The translations under genes were made by a program, and so were the position numbers. Of a stretch of 64,000 nucleotides of DNA, positions 7,779 through 18,200 are shown in pieces. The DNA comes from CAKXIK01 sp050947015 (lineage in GTDB: Bacteria > Bacillota > Clostridia > Oscillospirales > Acutalibacteraceae). How positions within the stretch are numbered: position 1 is the first letter of the stretch; every line of letters starts with the position of its first letter. The stretch lies in assembly GCA_050947015.1 (NCBI GenBank), contig JBMNVT010000001.1:143587-207586 (forward strand). The letters are read 5' to 3'. The notes beneath the pieces were generated by a model. The model was given only the letters and a program-made list of their open reading frames with translations. It made no database searches and was not told where the DNA came from.

Positions 7779-9149
7779 TTATATATCCTCTGCAAGAATC
7801 TTTCGCTTTTTCCACTTGCCGGAGAGAAAATATACCATGCCGGGAACTGCGCAGCCGTATGGGGCAAGGGCGTAACCCAGAACAAAACCGTAGAATCCCC
7901 AATTCAAGACAATACCAAATAGCCAACTCATGCCAATGCGAAGAACCACACCATCCAGTAGTGCCAATACCATGCTGAGCCTTGTATTGCCAATGCCCTG
8001 AATGAAGGAGTTGCTTCCGCGCATCACAGCAAGTGCCGGGAACATCCATAGAATTGCGTGAATAAAGGTCCCGGACATTTGATGTACCGCTGGGTCGTCA
8101 GAGAAAATCATGAATAATTGCTTTCCAAAAATCAAATACGCTGCCATGGAAATGACAGTCATCATCAGCGAATAAATCCATGTCCAATAGACAACGCTTA
8201 CGGCCCGCTTCTGTTGATTTGCGGCAATATTTTGGCTAATCATGGGCAGCGCTGCAAACTGGATACCCTGAGAAATCTTGTTGACAATGTCATCGATGCG
8301 GATGCCAACACCAAAAGTAGCCGAGGCCACTACACCCACATCATTGACCATAGAATTTACATAAAGCATGGAAATGTTGATGCAGCCGGACTGGATCGCC
8401 ATAGGTGTGCCGAGGGAAAGAATCATTTTGGTGTAATGACCGCTGATTCGGAAACTGTCACGGCTGAAATCAAAGCCAAATTCTTCTTTATGGCGGAAAA
8501 GATACCAGATAGAAAACAGGAAAGAAACCGCCTGACCGATGATGGTTGCCCATGCAGCACCGGCAACCTCCCATTTGAAAATACCTGTGAATAGGATATC
8601 CAGCACTAAATTCACTGCGGACGCAATGCAGATAAACAGGAACGGTCGCTTGGAATCTCCCATGCCACGAAGCACAGCGGAAACCATATTATAGCCAGCT
8701 GTAAAGACGAGACCTGCACCACAGATGATCAGATAATCCTCTGCATAGGCATAGGACTCAGCGGGAATGTTCATGATATCTAAAATCCAGTTCTTTGCGC
8801 CCAAAAACACAATAGATAGCACGACTGCAAACAGAGAAATCAAGCTGAACAAGGTGCCGATGATACGGCTCATTTCCTTTCGTTTTCCCGCACCAAAGGC
8901 CTGAGATACCAGAACCTGTCCACCATTGGAAAAGCCAAAGCAGACCATCGTGGCGAAGTTCAAGATCTGACTGCTTTGTGACACGGCAGCAAGACCTGGA
9001 GTTCCCACATATTCACCAACGATGATCATATCGATGGTACTGTAAAGCACCTGCAAGGCATTGGATGCCATGAACGGCAGCATAAAAACAAGCAACTGTT
9101 TCGGAATGCTACCTGTTGCAAAACTTTTAGATATGCTTTTTGCGCGCAT
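7779..9149 (-). CDS. MATE family multidrug/Na+ antiporter
   Basis: A 456-aa integral membrane protein with about 12 predicted helices in two six-helix halves. MATE landmarks are the N-terminal LLVFMLPFMASNALQVLYSTID followed by IIVGEYVGTPGLAAV, and GQVLVSQAFGAGKRKEMSR after helix two (the conserved Q-x-x-GA-x-x). The second half repeats the pattern around GTPMAIQSGCINISMLYVNS. Such proteins export cationic drugs or metabolites using Na+ or H+ gradients. The ATG at 9149 is preceded by AAAGGAAGTG and a good promoter (9185-9212). It is a single-gene unit; its substrate is not predictable. Confidence 0.9.
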   Translation of the reverse strand: MRAKSISKSFATGSIPKQLLVFMLPFMASNALQVLYSTIDMIIVGEYVGTPGLAAVSQSSQILNFATMVCFGFSNGGQVLVSQAFGAGKRKEMSRIIGTLFSLISLFAVVLSIVFLGAKNWILDIMNIPAESYAYAEDYLIICGAGLVFTAGYNMVSAVLRGMGDSKRPFLFICIASAVNLVLDILFTGIFKWEVAGAAWATIIGQAVSFLFSIWYLFRHKEEFGFDFSRDSFRISGHYTKMILSLGTPMAIQSGCINISMLYVNSMVNDVGVVASATFGVGIRIDDIVNKISQGIQFAALPMISQNIAANQQKRAVSVVYWTWIYSLMMTVISMAAYLIFGKQLFMIFSDDPAVHQMSGTFIHAILWMFPALAVMRGSNSFIQGIGNTRLSMVLALLDGVVLRIGMSWLFGIVLNWGFYGFVLGYALAPYGCAVPGMVYFLSGKWKKRKILAEDI

Positions 9150-9184
9150 GGTTTGGACACTTCCTTTGGTTACTTGTTGTTTCC

Positions 9185-9212
9185 ATTATAGCAATTTTTT
9201 TAAGAAATTCAA
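9185..9212 (-). promoter_or_regulatory. MATE gene promoter
   Basis: On the minus strand, TTGAAT (9207-9212), a 16-base spacer and a perfect TATAAT (9185-9190), about 36 bases before the start codon. Confidence 0.6.
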
Positions 9213-9315
9213 TATTCCGCGGGTTCAATGGAACCATGGAGCTTATCAGCACTTTTCAGCATCTAATTCAATAATTGTTTTACTATACTACATTTTCATA
9301 TGTTTTTCAATTTGC

Positions 9316-9352
9316 AAAAATCCCCGCACCTCTTTTCAGAAGTACGGGGATT
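9316..9352 (-). terminator. ppdK terminator
   Basis: AATCCCCG (9319-9326) pairs with CGGGGATT (9345-9352); on the minus strand it is followed by TTTTTGC. It lies about 130 bases after the ppdK stop. Confidence 0.7.
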
Positions 9353-9482
9353 CGTTTCAGATATACAGTTCTACCTTACTGTCCTTCCACCGGAGCACGC
9401 GGTGCTTGGCGAAGTCGGAGCAAAGGCATTTCTGTGCATCCTGTTTTGTGAGCGTGAACTCAGCAAACCAGGCGCACGAAAA

Positions 9483-12122
9483 TTATTTCGCAGCCTTCGC
9501 TTTGATCGCGGCCTGTGCAGCGGCAAGGCGAGCGATCGGCACGCGATACGGGCTGCAGGAAACATAGTTCAAACCGATGGAATTGCAGAATTCGATGGAG
9601 GACGGATCGCCGCCGTGCTCACCGCAGATGCCGCAGTGGAGAGCAGAGTTGGCGCCCTTGCCGAGCTCGACTGCCATATCCATCAGCTTGCCGACGCCGG
9701 TGGTATCCAGACGGGCAAACGGATCGGATTCATAGATCTTGTTCTGATAATATGCCGGGAGGAACTTGCCGGCGTCGTCACGGCTGAAGCCAAAGGTCAT
9801 CTGAGTCAGATCGTTGGTGCCGAAGCAGAAGAAGTCAGCTTCCTTGGCAATTTCGTCAGCAGTCAGCGCAGCGCGCGGAATCTCGATCATCGTGCCGACC
9901 TCATACTTCAGGTCGCTGCCGGCGGCTTTGATTTCGGCGTCGGCGGTCTTGACAACGATATCCTTGACAAACTTGAATTCTTTGATCTCACCAACCAGCG
10001 GAATCATGATTTCCGGAACAATGTTCCAGTCGGCATGACGAGCTTTAACGGCCAGAGCGGCCTTAATGATTGCTCTGGTCTGCATGGCGGCGATTTCCGG
10101 ATAGGTGACCGTCAGACGGCAGCCACGGTGACCCATCATCGGGTTGAATTCATGCAGATCGGCGATGACCTGCTTGATATAAGCGACGGTTTTGCCCTGA
10201 GCCTTGGCGAGCGCTTCGATATCGGCTTCGTCGGTCGGAACAAACTCGTGGAGCGGCGGATCGAGGAAGCGGATGGTGACCGGGTAGCCGCCCAGCGCTT
10301 CGAACAGGCCTTCAAAATCAGCCTGCTGCATCGGCTCGATCTTCGCCAGAGCGGCTTCGCGCTCTTCGACGGTTTCGGAGCAGATCATCTCACGGAATGC
10401 GCCGATGCGTTCCGGCTCGAAGAACATGTGTTCGGTGCGGCAAAGGCCGATGCCCTGTGCGCCGAATGCAGCAGCCTGCTTGGCGTCCTTCGGCGTATCG
10501 GCATTCGTGCGGACGCCCATGGTCTTGTATTTGTCGGCAAGCTCCATGATGCGGCCGAAATAACCGCTGTTCGGATCAGCCGGAATCGTGGGGATCAGGC
10601 AATCGTAAATGTTGCCGGTGGAACCATCCAGAGAGAGGAAATCGCCCTCGTGGAAGGTCTTGCCCATCAGCGTGAAGCACTTGTTTTCTTCGTCCATCTT
10701 GATATCGCCGCAGCCGGAAACACAGCAGGTACCCATGCCGCGCGCAACAACGGCTGCGTGGGAGGTCTGGCCGCCGCGCACCGTCAGGATGCCCTGAGAA
10801 TACTTCATGCCTTCAATGTCTTCCGGAGAGGTTTCCAGGCGGACAAGAACGACCTTTTCACCTTTTTTGCCTTCAACAACGGCGTCTTCGGCAGTGAAAA
10901 CAATCTTGCCGGCGGCAGCACCGGGAGAAGCGGCAATACCCTTTGCAATGGCCTGAGCCTTTTTCAGCGCGGCCGGGTCAAACTGCGGGTGCAGCAGCAT
11001 ATCCAAAGATTTTGCGTCAATCTGCATCAGCGCTTCTTCTTCGGAGATCATGCCCTCGTCGATCAGATCACAGGCGATCTTGATGGCGGCGGCGGCGGTG
11101 CGCTTGCCGTTGCGGGTCTGGAGCATATAAAGCTTTTTGTCTTCAATGGTGAACTCCATGTCCTGCATGTCGCGGTAATGGTCTTCCAACGTCTTGCAAA
11201 TGCCGAGGAATTCGTCGTAAACTTCCGGCAGAACTTCCTTCATCTTTTCAATCGGCATTGGAGTGCGCACGCCGGCAACAACGTCTTCGCCCTGTGCGTT
11301 CATCAGGAATTCGCCCATCAGGCCCTTGGCACCGGTGGCCGGGTTACGCGTAAACGCAACGCCTGTGCCGGACGTATCGCCCATGTTGCCGAACGCCATC
11401 ATCTGAACGTTGACGGCCGTGCCCCAGGAATACGGAATATCGTGATCCATACGGTAAATGTTTGCACGGGGGTTGTCCCAGGAACGGAAAACGGCTTTGA
11501 TAGCCTCAAACAGCTGTTCCTTCGGATCGTTCGGGAAATCCTTGCCCAACTGGTTCTTGTACTCTGCCTTAAACTGATCTGCCAGTTCATGCAGGTCGTC
11601 GGCGGTCAGCTCAACGTCATAGGTTACGCCCTTCTTTTCCTTCATGGCGTCGATGAGCTTTTCAAAGTACTTCTTGCCGACTTCCATAACGACGTCGGAG
11701 AACATCTGGATAAATCTTCTGTAGCAGTCCCATGCCCAACGCGGATTGCCGGATTTTTTCGCGATCACATTGACGACGTCCTCATTCAGACCAAGGTTGA
11801 GGATGGTATCCATCATACCCGGCATGGAAGCACGAGCGCCGGAACGGACAGACACCAGCAGCGGATTTTCCATATCGCCGAACTTTTTGCCGGTGATCTC
11901 CTCCATCTTGCCGATGTATTCCATGATCTGCGCCTGAATTTCGTCGTTGATTCTGCGACCGTCCTCATAATACTGTGTGCAGGCCTCGGTGGAAATGGTG
12001 AAGCCCTGCGGTACCGGCAGACCAATGTTGGTCATCTCGGCCAGGTTTGCGCCTTTGCCGCCGAGCAGCTCGCGCATTTTGGCGCTGCCCTCGGAGAACA
12101 GGTAGACATACTTGTGACTCAT
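9483..12122 (-). CDS. ppdK: Pyruvate, phosphate dikinase
   Basis: An 879-aa enzyme, the usual length. It interconverts pyruvate + ATP + Pi and PEP + AMP + PPi in the cytoplasm. The N-terminal ATP-grasp domain begins with LLGGKGANLAEMTNIGLPVPQGFTIS (split here: GGKGANLAEM and GLPVPQGF). The swivelling domain has the phospho-His loop GGQTSHAAVVARGMG around residue 450. The C-terminal TIM-barrel shows GIGLCRTEHMFF and, near the end, HCGICGEHGGDP with the proton-transferring Cys. It is monocistronic with its own promoter (12214-12243). With the PPi-type phosphofructokinase at 39 kb it points to a glycolysis that uses pyrophosphate, as known in other Clostridia. A conspicuous open frame on the opposite strand is a codon-bias shadow. 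Confidence 0.97.
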   Translation of the reverse strand: MSHKYVYLFSEGSAKMRELLGGKGANLAEMTNIGLPVPQGFTISTEACTQYYEDGRRINDEIQAQIMEYIGKMEEITGKKFGDMENPLLVSVRSGARASMPGMMDTILNLGLNEDVVNVIAKKSGNPRWAWDCYRRFIQMFSDVVMEVGKKYFEKLIDAMKEKKGVTYDVELTADDLHELADQFKAEYKNQLGKDFPNDPKEQLFEAIKAVFRSWDNPRANIYRMDHDIPYSWGTAVNVQMMAFGNMGDTSGTGVAFTRNPATGAKGLMGEFLMNAQGEDVVAGVRTPMPIEKMKEVLPEVYDEFLGICKTLEDHYRDMQDMEFTIEDKKLYMLQTRNGKRTAAAAIKIACDLIDEGMISEEEALMQIDAKSLDMLLHPQFDPAALKKAQAIAKGIAASPGAAAGKIVFTAEDAVVEGKKGEKVVLVRLETSPEDIEGMKYSQGILTVRGGQTSHAAVVARGMGTCCVSGCGDIKMDEENKCFTLMGKTFHEGDFLSLDGSTGNIYDCLIPTIPADPNSGYFGRIMELADKYKTMGVRTNADTPKDAKQAAAFGAQGIGLCRTEHMFFEPERIGAFREMICSETVEEREAALAKIEPMQQADFEGLFEALGGYPVTIRFLDPPLHEFVPTDEADIEALAKAQGKTVAYIKQVIADLHEFNPMMGHRGCRLTVTYPEIAAMQTRAIIKAALAVKARHADWNIVPEIMIPLVGEIKEFKFVKDIVVKTADAEIKAAGSDLKYEVGTMIEIPRAALTADEIAKEADFFCFGTNDLTQMTFGFSRDDAGKFLPAYYQNKIYESDPFARLDTTGVGKLMDMAVELGKGANSALHCGICGEHGGDPSSIEFCNSIGLNYVSCSPYRVPIARLAAAQAAIKAKAAK

Positions 12123-12213
12123 TCTTTTGTTTACCTCCTGTGTTTTTGGTTACGGCACTGCTCCGGAAGGTTTTTGAAGCAGCCGTATTCTCATGATATA
12201 TTTTATCTAAACT

Positions 12214-12243
12214 ATTATACCAAACGCAAGATAAAAATGCCAA
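12214..12243 (-). promoter_or_regulatory. ppdK promoter
   Basis: On the minus strand, TTGGCA (12238-12243), an 18-base spacer and TATAAT (12214-12219). Confidence 0.55.
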
Positions 12244-12348
12244 TAGTTTTTTAAAAAATATAAAGAAAAATACCTCTAAAAATAAACCCGATTCCGGCGA
12301 AAGAGGTAGATGGATTCCACAAAGAAGGCAAAATTCCGAAGAAGCACT

Positions 12349-12376
12349 TGAAAAAGGCGCGTAATCTTGCGATAAT
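12349..12376 (+). promoter_or_regulatory. Putative prs promoter
   Basis: TTGAAA (12349-12354), a 16-base spacer and GATAAT (12371-12376). Its placement leaves a long leader before prs. Confidence 0.4.
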
Positions 12377-12623
12377 AGAAACGGAAATTGCAGATTGTTG
12401 CGCAAGGGGCGTTTTGTTTTGCGGCGAGCGAGAGAAAGGGATGACATCGCAATGAAGACGGTCGGCAGACGTGGTTGTGCGCGTTCATCAGGGGCAAACT
12501 GTATCTGTCTGCTTTCCGGAGGGCAACATTGGAATGGAAAAGCTGTATGAACCGGAGCCGGGGCGGGACCCGATTGCGGAGGTGCAGCTTTTTTTTCATG
12601 CAAATGAACGGGAGGAAAAACAA

Positions 12624-13583
12624 ATGAATTTTCACGGCAAGGATATCAAGATTTTTGCGGCAAACGGCAGCAAGGATGTTGCAGAAGGGATCTGCAACTG
12701 CCTGGGGATCAAGATGGGCTGTTCCGAGGTTGGGCAGTTCAGCGACGGCGAAATCAGCGTTTCGCTGAAGGAATCCGTTCGCGGCCACGACTGCTTTATT
12801 GTCCAGTCAACCTGCGCGCCGGTCAACGACAATATGATGGAGCTGCTGATTATGATCGATGCGATGAAGCGGGCTTCGGCTGCCCGTATCACCGCAGTGA
12901 TGCCATACTTTGGCTATGCGCGTCAGGACCGCAAGGCAAAGCCCCGCGATCCGATCTCTGCCAAGCTTGTCGCCGATCTGCTCACCACTGCCGGTGCCGA
13001 CCGTGTTTTGACGATGGATCTGCATGCGCCGCAGATCCAGGGCTTTTTCAACATTCCGGTGGATAATCTTGTGGGCGCGCCGCTGCTCGCCAGCTACTTC
13101 AAAAAGAAAATCGGTGATCAGAACGAGGATTATGTCGTTGTTTCCCCGGATCTCGGTTCGGTAACCCGCGCGCGCAATTTTGCGACCCGCATCGACTGCC
13201 CGCTTGCCATTGTGGACAAACGCCGCCAGCGTGCCAATGTTTCCGAAGTGATGAATATTATCGGCAATGTGCAGGGTAAAAAAATCATCATTGTCGACGA
13301 CATGATCGATACGGCAGGAACGCTCTGCAACGGCGCTGCCGCCATCATCGAAAAGGGCGGTGCAACAGAGGTTTATGCCTGCGCAACGCACGGAGTGCTT
13401 TCCGGCCCGGCCATCGAGCGCCTTTCTGCCAGCCCGATCAAGGAGCTGGTGCTGCTTGACACGGTGGCTCTGCCGGCGGAAAAGAAACTGGAGAAAATTA
13501 CGCAGCTTTCCGTTGCGCCGATTTTTGCGGAAGCCATCGAGCGTATTTATGAGGATAAGCCGGTTTCTCCGATGTTCATCTGA
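12624..13583 (+). CDS. prs: Ribose-phosphate pyrophosphokinase
   Basis: A 319-aa class I PRPP synthetase, which transfers pyrophosphate from ATP to ribose 5-phosphate to make PRPP for nucleotide, His and Trp synthesis. Motifs: GQFSDGEISVSLKESVRGHD near residue 35, the flexible-loop YFGYARQDRKAKPRDPIS, LTMDLHAPQIQGFFNIP, and the PRPP-binding IIIVDDMIDTAGTLCNGA near 215. The start is the ATG at 12624, nine bases after GGAGG (12611-12615). It opens a plus-strand run of housekeeping genes followed by pth, as in many Firmicutes. Confidence 0.96.
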   Translation: MNFHGKDIKIFAANGSKDVAEGICNCLGIKMGCSEVGQFSDGEISVSLKESVRGHDCFIVQSTCAPVNDNMMELLIMIDAMKRASAARITAVMPYFGYARQDRKAKPRDPISAKLVADLLTTAGADRVLTMDLHAPQIQGFFNIPVDNLVGAPLLASYFKKKIGDQNEDYVVVSPDLGSVTRARNFATRIDCPLAIVDKRRQRANVSEVMNIIGNVQGKKIIIVDDMIDTAGTLCNGAAAIIEKGGATEVYACATHGVLSGPAIERLSASPIKELVLLDTVALPAEKKLEKITQLSVAPIFAEAIERIYEDKPVSPMFI

Positions 13584-13697
13584 CCGGAAGGGCAAAAGCA
13601 CGAAACAGTGCGAAATCAATCGAATCGGACCGAAAAGGCGGGGCGGCACGGCTGTCCCGCCCGTTGTGGTTTATGGAAATCATGGGGGACATAATTT

Positions 13698-14318
13698 ATG
13701 ACAGGAATTTTTTCAAAGCTGCTGCAAACGAGTACTCCCCCGGCAGGACCGGTGGAGTGGTTAATTGCCGGTCTGGGCAACCCGGGAAAGGAGTACGAAA
13801 CAACGCGCCACAACGCAGGCTTCCGCGCGCTGGACGCCGTGGCGGAGTCCTGCGGTGCACGCGTTGACCGGCTTAAATTTAAGTCGCTCTGCGGGGAAGC
13901 GCAGCTCGGCGGCAGACGGGTGCTGCTGCTCAAACCGCAAACTTTTATGAACAGCAGCGGAGAGGCGCTGCGCGACGCTGCCGCATTTTATAAGATTCCG
14001 CCGGAGCGGATGCTGGTGCTTTATGACGATATCTCGCTGCAGCCCGGAAAACTGCGTATCCGTTTAAAGGGCAGCGACGGCGGGCATAACGGAATAAAGA
14101 GCATCATATACCTCACGGGGAAGGACACGTTTCCGCGCGTTAAAATCGGCGTGGGTGCAAAGCCGGATCCGCGCTGGGATCTTGCAGACTGGGTGCTGTC
14201 CTCGTGCAAAGGCGATGATGCCGCAGCGCTGGACGAGGCTCTTAAAAAAATGCCGGAGGTCTGCGCCTTATTGGTGGAGGGAAAATTCGCCGAAGCAATG
14301 AACCGGTTTAATTCCTGA
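13698..14318 (+). CDS. pth: Peptidyl-tRNA hydrolase
   Basis: A 206-aa Pth, slightly extended at the N-terminus (about 19 residues before the core strand). It releases peptides from prematurely dropped peptidyl-tRNA. The diagnostic signatures are present: GLGNPGKEYETTRHNAGF with the catalytic His, LLKPQTFMNSSGEA, LVLYDDISLQPGKLRIR and GSDGGHNGIKSI. The gene follows prs at 114 bases and precedes the phosphodiesterase and mfd; the pth-mfd neighbourhood is a common clostridial and bacillar arrangement. Confidence 0.95.
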   Translation: MTGIFSKLLQTSTPPAGPVEWLIAGLGNPGKEYETTRHNAGFRALDAVAESCGARVDRLKFKSLCGEAQLGGRRVLLLKPQTFMNSSGEALRDAAAFYKIPPERMLVLYDDISLQPGKLRIRLKGSDGGHNGIKSIIYLTGKDTFPRVKIGVGAKPDPRWDLADWVLSSCKGDDAAALDEALKKMPEVCALLVEGKFAEAMNRFNS

Positions 14319-14394
14319 CAGATCGTCTTTCGTTAAAATGCCGGAGCGCGTGGAAAGCTTCCCGGGCAAACGGGCAGGGTAAGGAGAAAAAACC

Positions 14395-15204
14395 ATGAGG
14401 AAAAAGATCAAAATGGCGGCGCATCGGGGTGTTTCGGGCGCTAACATTCCCTGCAACACGCCAACAGCCTTTGAAATCGCGCTGCTGCAGGGTGCGGATA
14501 TCATTGAACTGGACGTTGCGCCCAGTTCAGACGGTGTGTTGTTTGTTTTTCATCCGGGCATGGAGAAGCCTTACCTGACTTGCCCGACGCCAATTGCGCA
14601 GATGACTGCAAAGGAAGTCTCTGCATGGCACTATCGAAATCAGGACGGTGTATTGACGCATTACGGTGTTTCACGGCTAGATGATGTTTTGGAACAGCTC
14701 AAGAGCCGCTGTGTGGTGAATGTGGATAAATTCTGGCATGCGCCGCAGGCGATCGCAGATGCGATCCACCGCCATAACATGGCGGAGCAGGTCATCATCA
14801 AAACGCCGGAAAAACCGGAATATTTTGATGCGGTGGAGCGTTTTGCCCCTGAAATGGCGTTTATGCCGGTGATCCGCTACCGCGACAGCTGTACGAAAAT
14901 GCTGCAGAAGCGCGCACTGCACTGTATCGGCGCGGAGGTTCTGTTTGAAAACGACAGCGATCCGGTTGCCTGCCTGGAATATCTGGAAGAGATGCATCGG
15001 GCAGGAATGGATGTTTGGGTGAATACGATTGTATATGATGAAAAAGAGGTTATTTCTGCGGGACATACCGACGATTGTGCAGTGAACGGAAATCCGGACG
15101 CCGGGTGGGGTAATCTGATCGATCGGGGATTTGATATTATTCAGACCGACTGGTGTGCCATGCTGCGGCAATATCTGCAAAGCAGAGAGGAGCAAAACCA
15201 TTGA
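14395..15204 (+). CDS. Glycerophosphodiester phosphodiesterase family protein
   Basis: A 269-aa cytoplasmic GDPD-type TIM barrel. The start shows MAAHRGVSG, then CNTPTAFEIALLQGADIIELDVAPSSDG in the place of the family's PENT-AF-A-GA-IE-DV. The second catalytic His occurs as FVFHPGMEKP rather than the usual HD, a variant seen in some Firmicutes. A late GFDIIQTDWC fits the barrel's closing strand. The family hydrolyses glycerophosphodiesters from phospholipid turnover to sn-glycerol 3-phosphate and an alcohol. Its TGA overlaps the TTG of mfd, so the two are translationally coupled. The precise substrate is uncertain. Confidence 0.85.
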   Translation: MRKKIKMAAHRGVSGANIPCNTPTAFEIALLQGADIIELDVAPSSDGVLFVFHPGMEKPYLTCPTPIAQMTAKEVSAWHYRNQDGVLTHYGVSRLDDVLEQLKSRCVVNVDKFWHAPQAIADAIHRHNMAEQVIIKTPEKPEYFDAVERFAPEMAFMPVIRYRDSCTKMLQKRALHCIGAEVLFENDSDPVACLEYLEEMHRAGMDVWVNTIVYDEKEVISAGHTDDCAVNGNPDAGWGNLIDRGFDIIQTDWCAMLRQYLQSREEQNH

Positions 15205-18200
15205 AGCTGCTGACGAACGCCATGCGGCGAAACCCCGAATACAAGGCGGTTTCCGAGGCATTTGCCGCCGGAAAACTGCCGGCCTGCGTAACCGGCGTTG
15301 CAACGGTTCACAAGGCGCATCTGATCTCATCGCTTTGTGAGGAACATGGAAGAAAGGCATTTGTTGTGGTGGGCGATGAGGCGGAAGGGCAGCGGATCCA
15401 CGATGATCTGACGATGATGGGAATGCGCTGCGTCGTTTATCCTTACCGGGAGTTTTCCCTGCGCGATGTGGAAAGCAGCAGCCGTGAATACGAACATCAA
15501 AGGCTTGGCGCGCTGGCGCAGATTTTGGATCAGACGGCCGACGCGGTCATCTGCTGTATTGACGCGGCGCTGGAGCTGACCATTCCGCCGGAGGAACTGA
15601 AGGCGCGCACAGCGTCGGTCAGTGCGGGGGAACAGATTTCCATGCAGACGCTGGAACGCGCGCTGCTTGCCGCCGGTTATGAACGTGCAGAGCAGGTGGA
15701 GGGCGCGGGGCAGTTTTCGCACCGCGGCGGTATTCTGGATTTCTTCGCGCCGGGTGCGCCCGCGCCGATCCGAACCGAGTTTTGGGGCGACGAAATCGAT
15801 ACCGTCAGTTTTTTTGACCCGGAAACGCAGCGCCGAACCAATCCGGCCGAAACCGTTACGCTGGCGCCTTCCTGTGAGGCAGTGATCGACCGGCCGGAAG
15901 AGCTGGCAGCGCAAATTGAAAAGCTTTCGTCCTCGCTGCGCGGAAAATCTGCCGAAGCGGCACGGGCGGTGCTGCAGGCGGAAGCCCAAAAGCTGCGTGA
16001 CGGAAGAACGCCCGGCTCTGCAGATAAGTTTCTGCCGCTGCTTTACGGCGGCAAAACAGCCAGTCTGTTGGATTATATCGACGAAGGTTTTTCAGTCTTT
16101 CTTTCGGAGGAGTCCCGCGTGCGTGAGCGGGCGCGTTCGGCAGCGTGGCAGTTCGGTGAGGACGTTAAGGGGCTGCTGGAGGAAGGCGTTCTCTGCCGAG
16201 GGCTGGACACCTACGCGCGCGACTGGATGGACGCGTTGCGCTTTTTTGAGAAACGCGGCGCGGTGTATCTGGAGGCGTTTCCGCACGGCGGGTTTGAAAC
16301 AAGCGTGCGCACTCTGGTCAACATGACGGCCCGTTCCGTTTCCGTCTGGGGCGGCGGTGTGAAGCAGCTTTGCGAGGACGTTGCACCGGCGATTGAAAAA
16401 AACTGGTGTGCCATTGTGCTGGCCGGAACCGAAAAAGCGGCGCAGAGCCTTGCGGACGACCTGAAAAAGGAAAACCTGCCCGCGCAGTTTGACAAAAAAC
16501 CGCCGCAGCCGCTGCCGGGAACTGTGCTCGTGCTGGAAGGCGGCCTTTCGGGCGGTATGGAATACCCGGCGGCCGGTGTGCTGGTGGTTACCCACGGGGC
16601 GGTGGCGCAGCGCCATGCCAAACGGCGAAAAATTAAGCAGGGGCAGGATATTCAGAGCCTTTCGGAGCTGTCTCCCGGCGATTACGTCGTTCATTCCGTG
16701 CATGGAATCGGCGTGTTTGAAGGAATTCATAAAATTGAAATGCAGGGCATTACAAAGGATTATATCAAAATCCGCTATGCAAAACAGGACACGCTTTATG
16801 TTCCGGTGACACAGCTTGACCTGGTGGCGAAATACATTGGTTCCAGCGAAGAAGCGCAGCTCAAACTCAACCGGCTGGGCGGAACCGAGTGGCAAAAAGC
16901 AAAAACGCGCGTTCGGGCGGCGGTTAAGGATATTGCAAAGGAACTGATTGCGCTTTACGCCAAGCGGATGCAGGCGCCCGGCCATGCGTTCCCGCCCGAT
17001 ACCGACTGGCAAAAGGATTTTGAAGCGCATTTTGAATATACCGAAACGGAAGATCAGATGCGCTGCATCGACGAAATCAAGGCGGATATGATGCGGACGG
17101 CGCCCATGGATCGGCTGCTCTGCGGCGATGTCGGTTTCGGGAAAACGGAGGTTGCGCTGCGCGCGGCGTTCAAGTGCATTGCCGATTCCAAGCAGTGTGC
17201 GCTGCTGGTGCCCACGACCATTCTTGCCTGGCAGCATTATCAGACCGTACTGCGCCGGATGGAAGGCTTTCCGATTCGGGTGGGGCTGCTTTCGCGCTTC
17301 CGCACGCCGAAACAACAGGAAAAAACCATTGAACAGCTGCGGCGCGGCGAAATCGATATGGTTGTCGGCACTCACCGGTTGGTGCAGAAGGACGTGCAGT
17401 TCCGGGATCTCGGCCTTGTCATTATCGACGAAGAACAGCGGTTCGGTGTGGCGCAAAAGGAAAAGCTGAAATCGCTGTGCAATAATGTGGATGTACTGAC
17501 GCTTTCGGCGACGCCGATTCCGCGCACGCTGAATATGGCCATGAGCGGCATTCGTGACATGTCGGTCATCGAAGAAGCCCCGCAGGACCGTCATCCGGTG
17601 CAGACCTATGTGCTCGAGCACGATCAGGGAATTGTCAACGATGCAATCCGACGCGAACTGCGGCGCGGCGGGCAGGTTTATTACCTGCACAATCGTGTGG
17701 AATCAATTGAAAGCGTCGCTTCCCGGCTGCAAAAGGCGCTGCCCGATGCCAGAATTGCCGTGGCACATGGTAAAATGGACGAAGAAACGCTTTCCGAGGT
17801 GTGGCGCAAGCTGCTCGAACAGGAAATCGACGTCCTTGTCTGCACGACCATCATCGAAACAGGGATCGACGTGCCGAATGTAAACACGCTGATTATTGAA
17901 AACGCCGACCGGATGGGGCTTTCTCAGCTGCATCAGCTGCGCGGCCGTGTGGGGCGCTCCTCGCGGAGAGCTTATGCGTATCTGACGTTTACACGCGGCA
18001 AGGTTCTGTCTGAAATCTCCACCAAACGCCTCGAAGCGATTCGGGAATTTACGGAGTTTGGCTCCGGTTTCCGCATCGCAATGCGTGACCTTGAGATCCG
18101 CGGAGCGGGCAATGTGCTCGGCGCGCAGCAGCATGGTCACATGGAAGCGGTCGGCTATGATATGTACCTCAAACTGCTCGGGGAGGCAGTTGCGCTCGAA

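Larger units (their letters stand above)
12123..12623. other. Intergenic region between divergent ppdK and prs
   Basis: About 500 bases without a convincing gene. It carries the ppdK promoter (12214-12243, minus) and a likely prs promoter (12349-12376, plus), which leaves prs with a leader of roughly 240 nt. An open frame continues upstream of prs to about 12471 in the same phase, but the good ribosome binding site at 12611 makes it non-coding leader. Confidence 0.5.

Noticed and set aside
9300..12254. Long plus-strand open frame opposite ppdK
   Set aside because: It mirrors the strongly biased codons of ppdK; the product has no domain and the minus strand encodes a complete PPDK with promoter and terminator.
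12471..12623. In-frame upstream extension of prs
   Set aside because: The text is unlike any PRPP synthetase and a consensus GGAGG precedes the ATG at 12624.
13629..13665. GGCGGG/CCCGCC hairpin between prs and pth
   Set aside because: No U-tract follows on the plus strand, so it is not called a terminator; it may be mere GC-rich sequence.
16092..17690. Minus-strand open frame of over 500 codons inside mfd
   Set aside because: Antisense to intact helicase motifs of mfd, no ribosome binding site, no domain.
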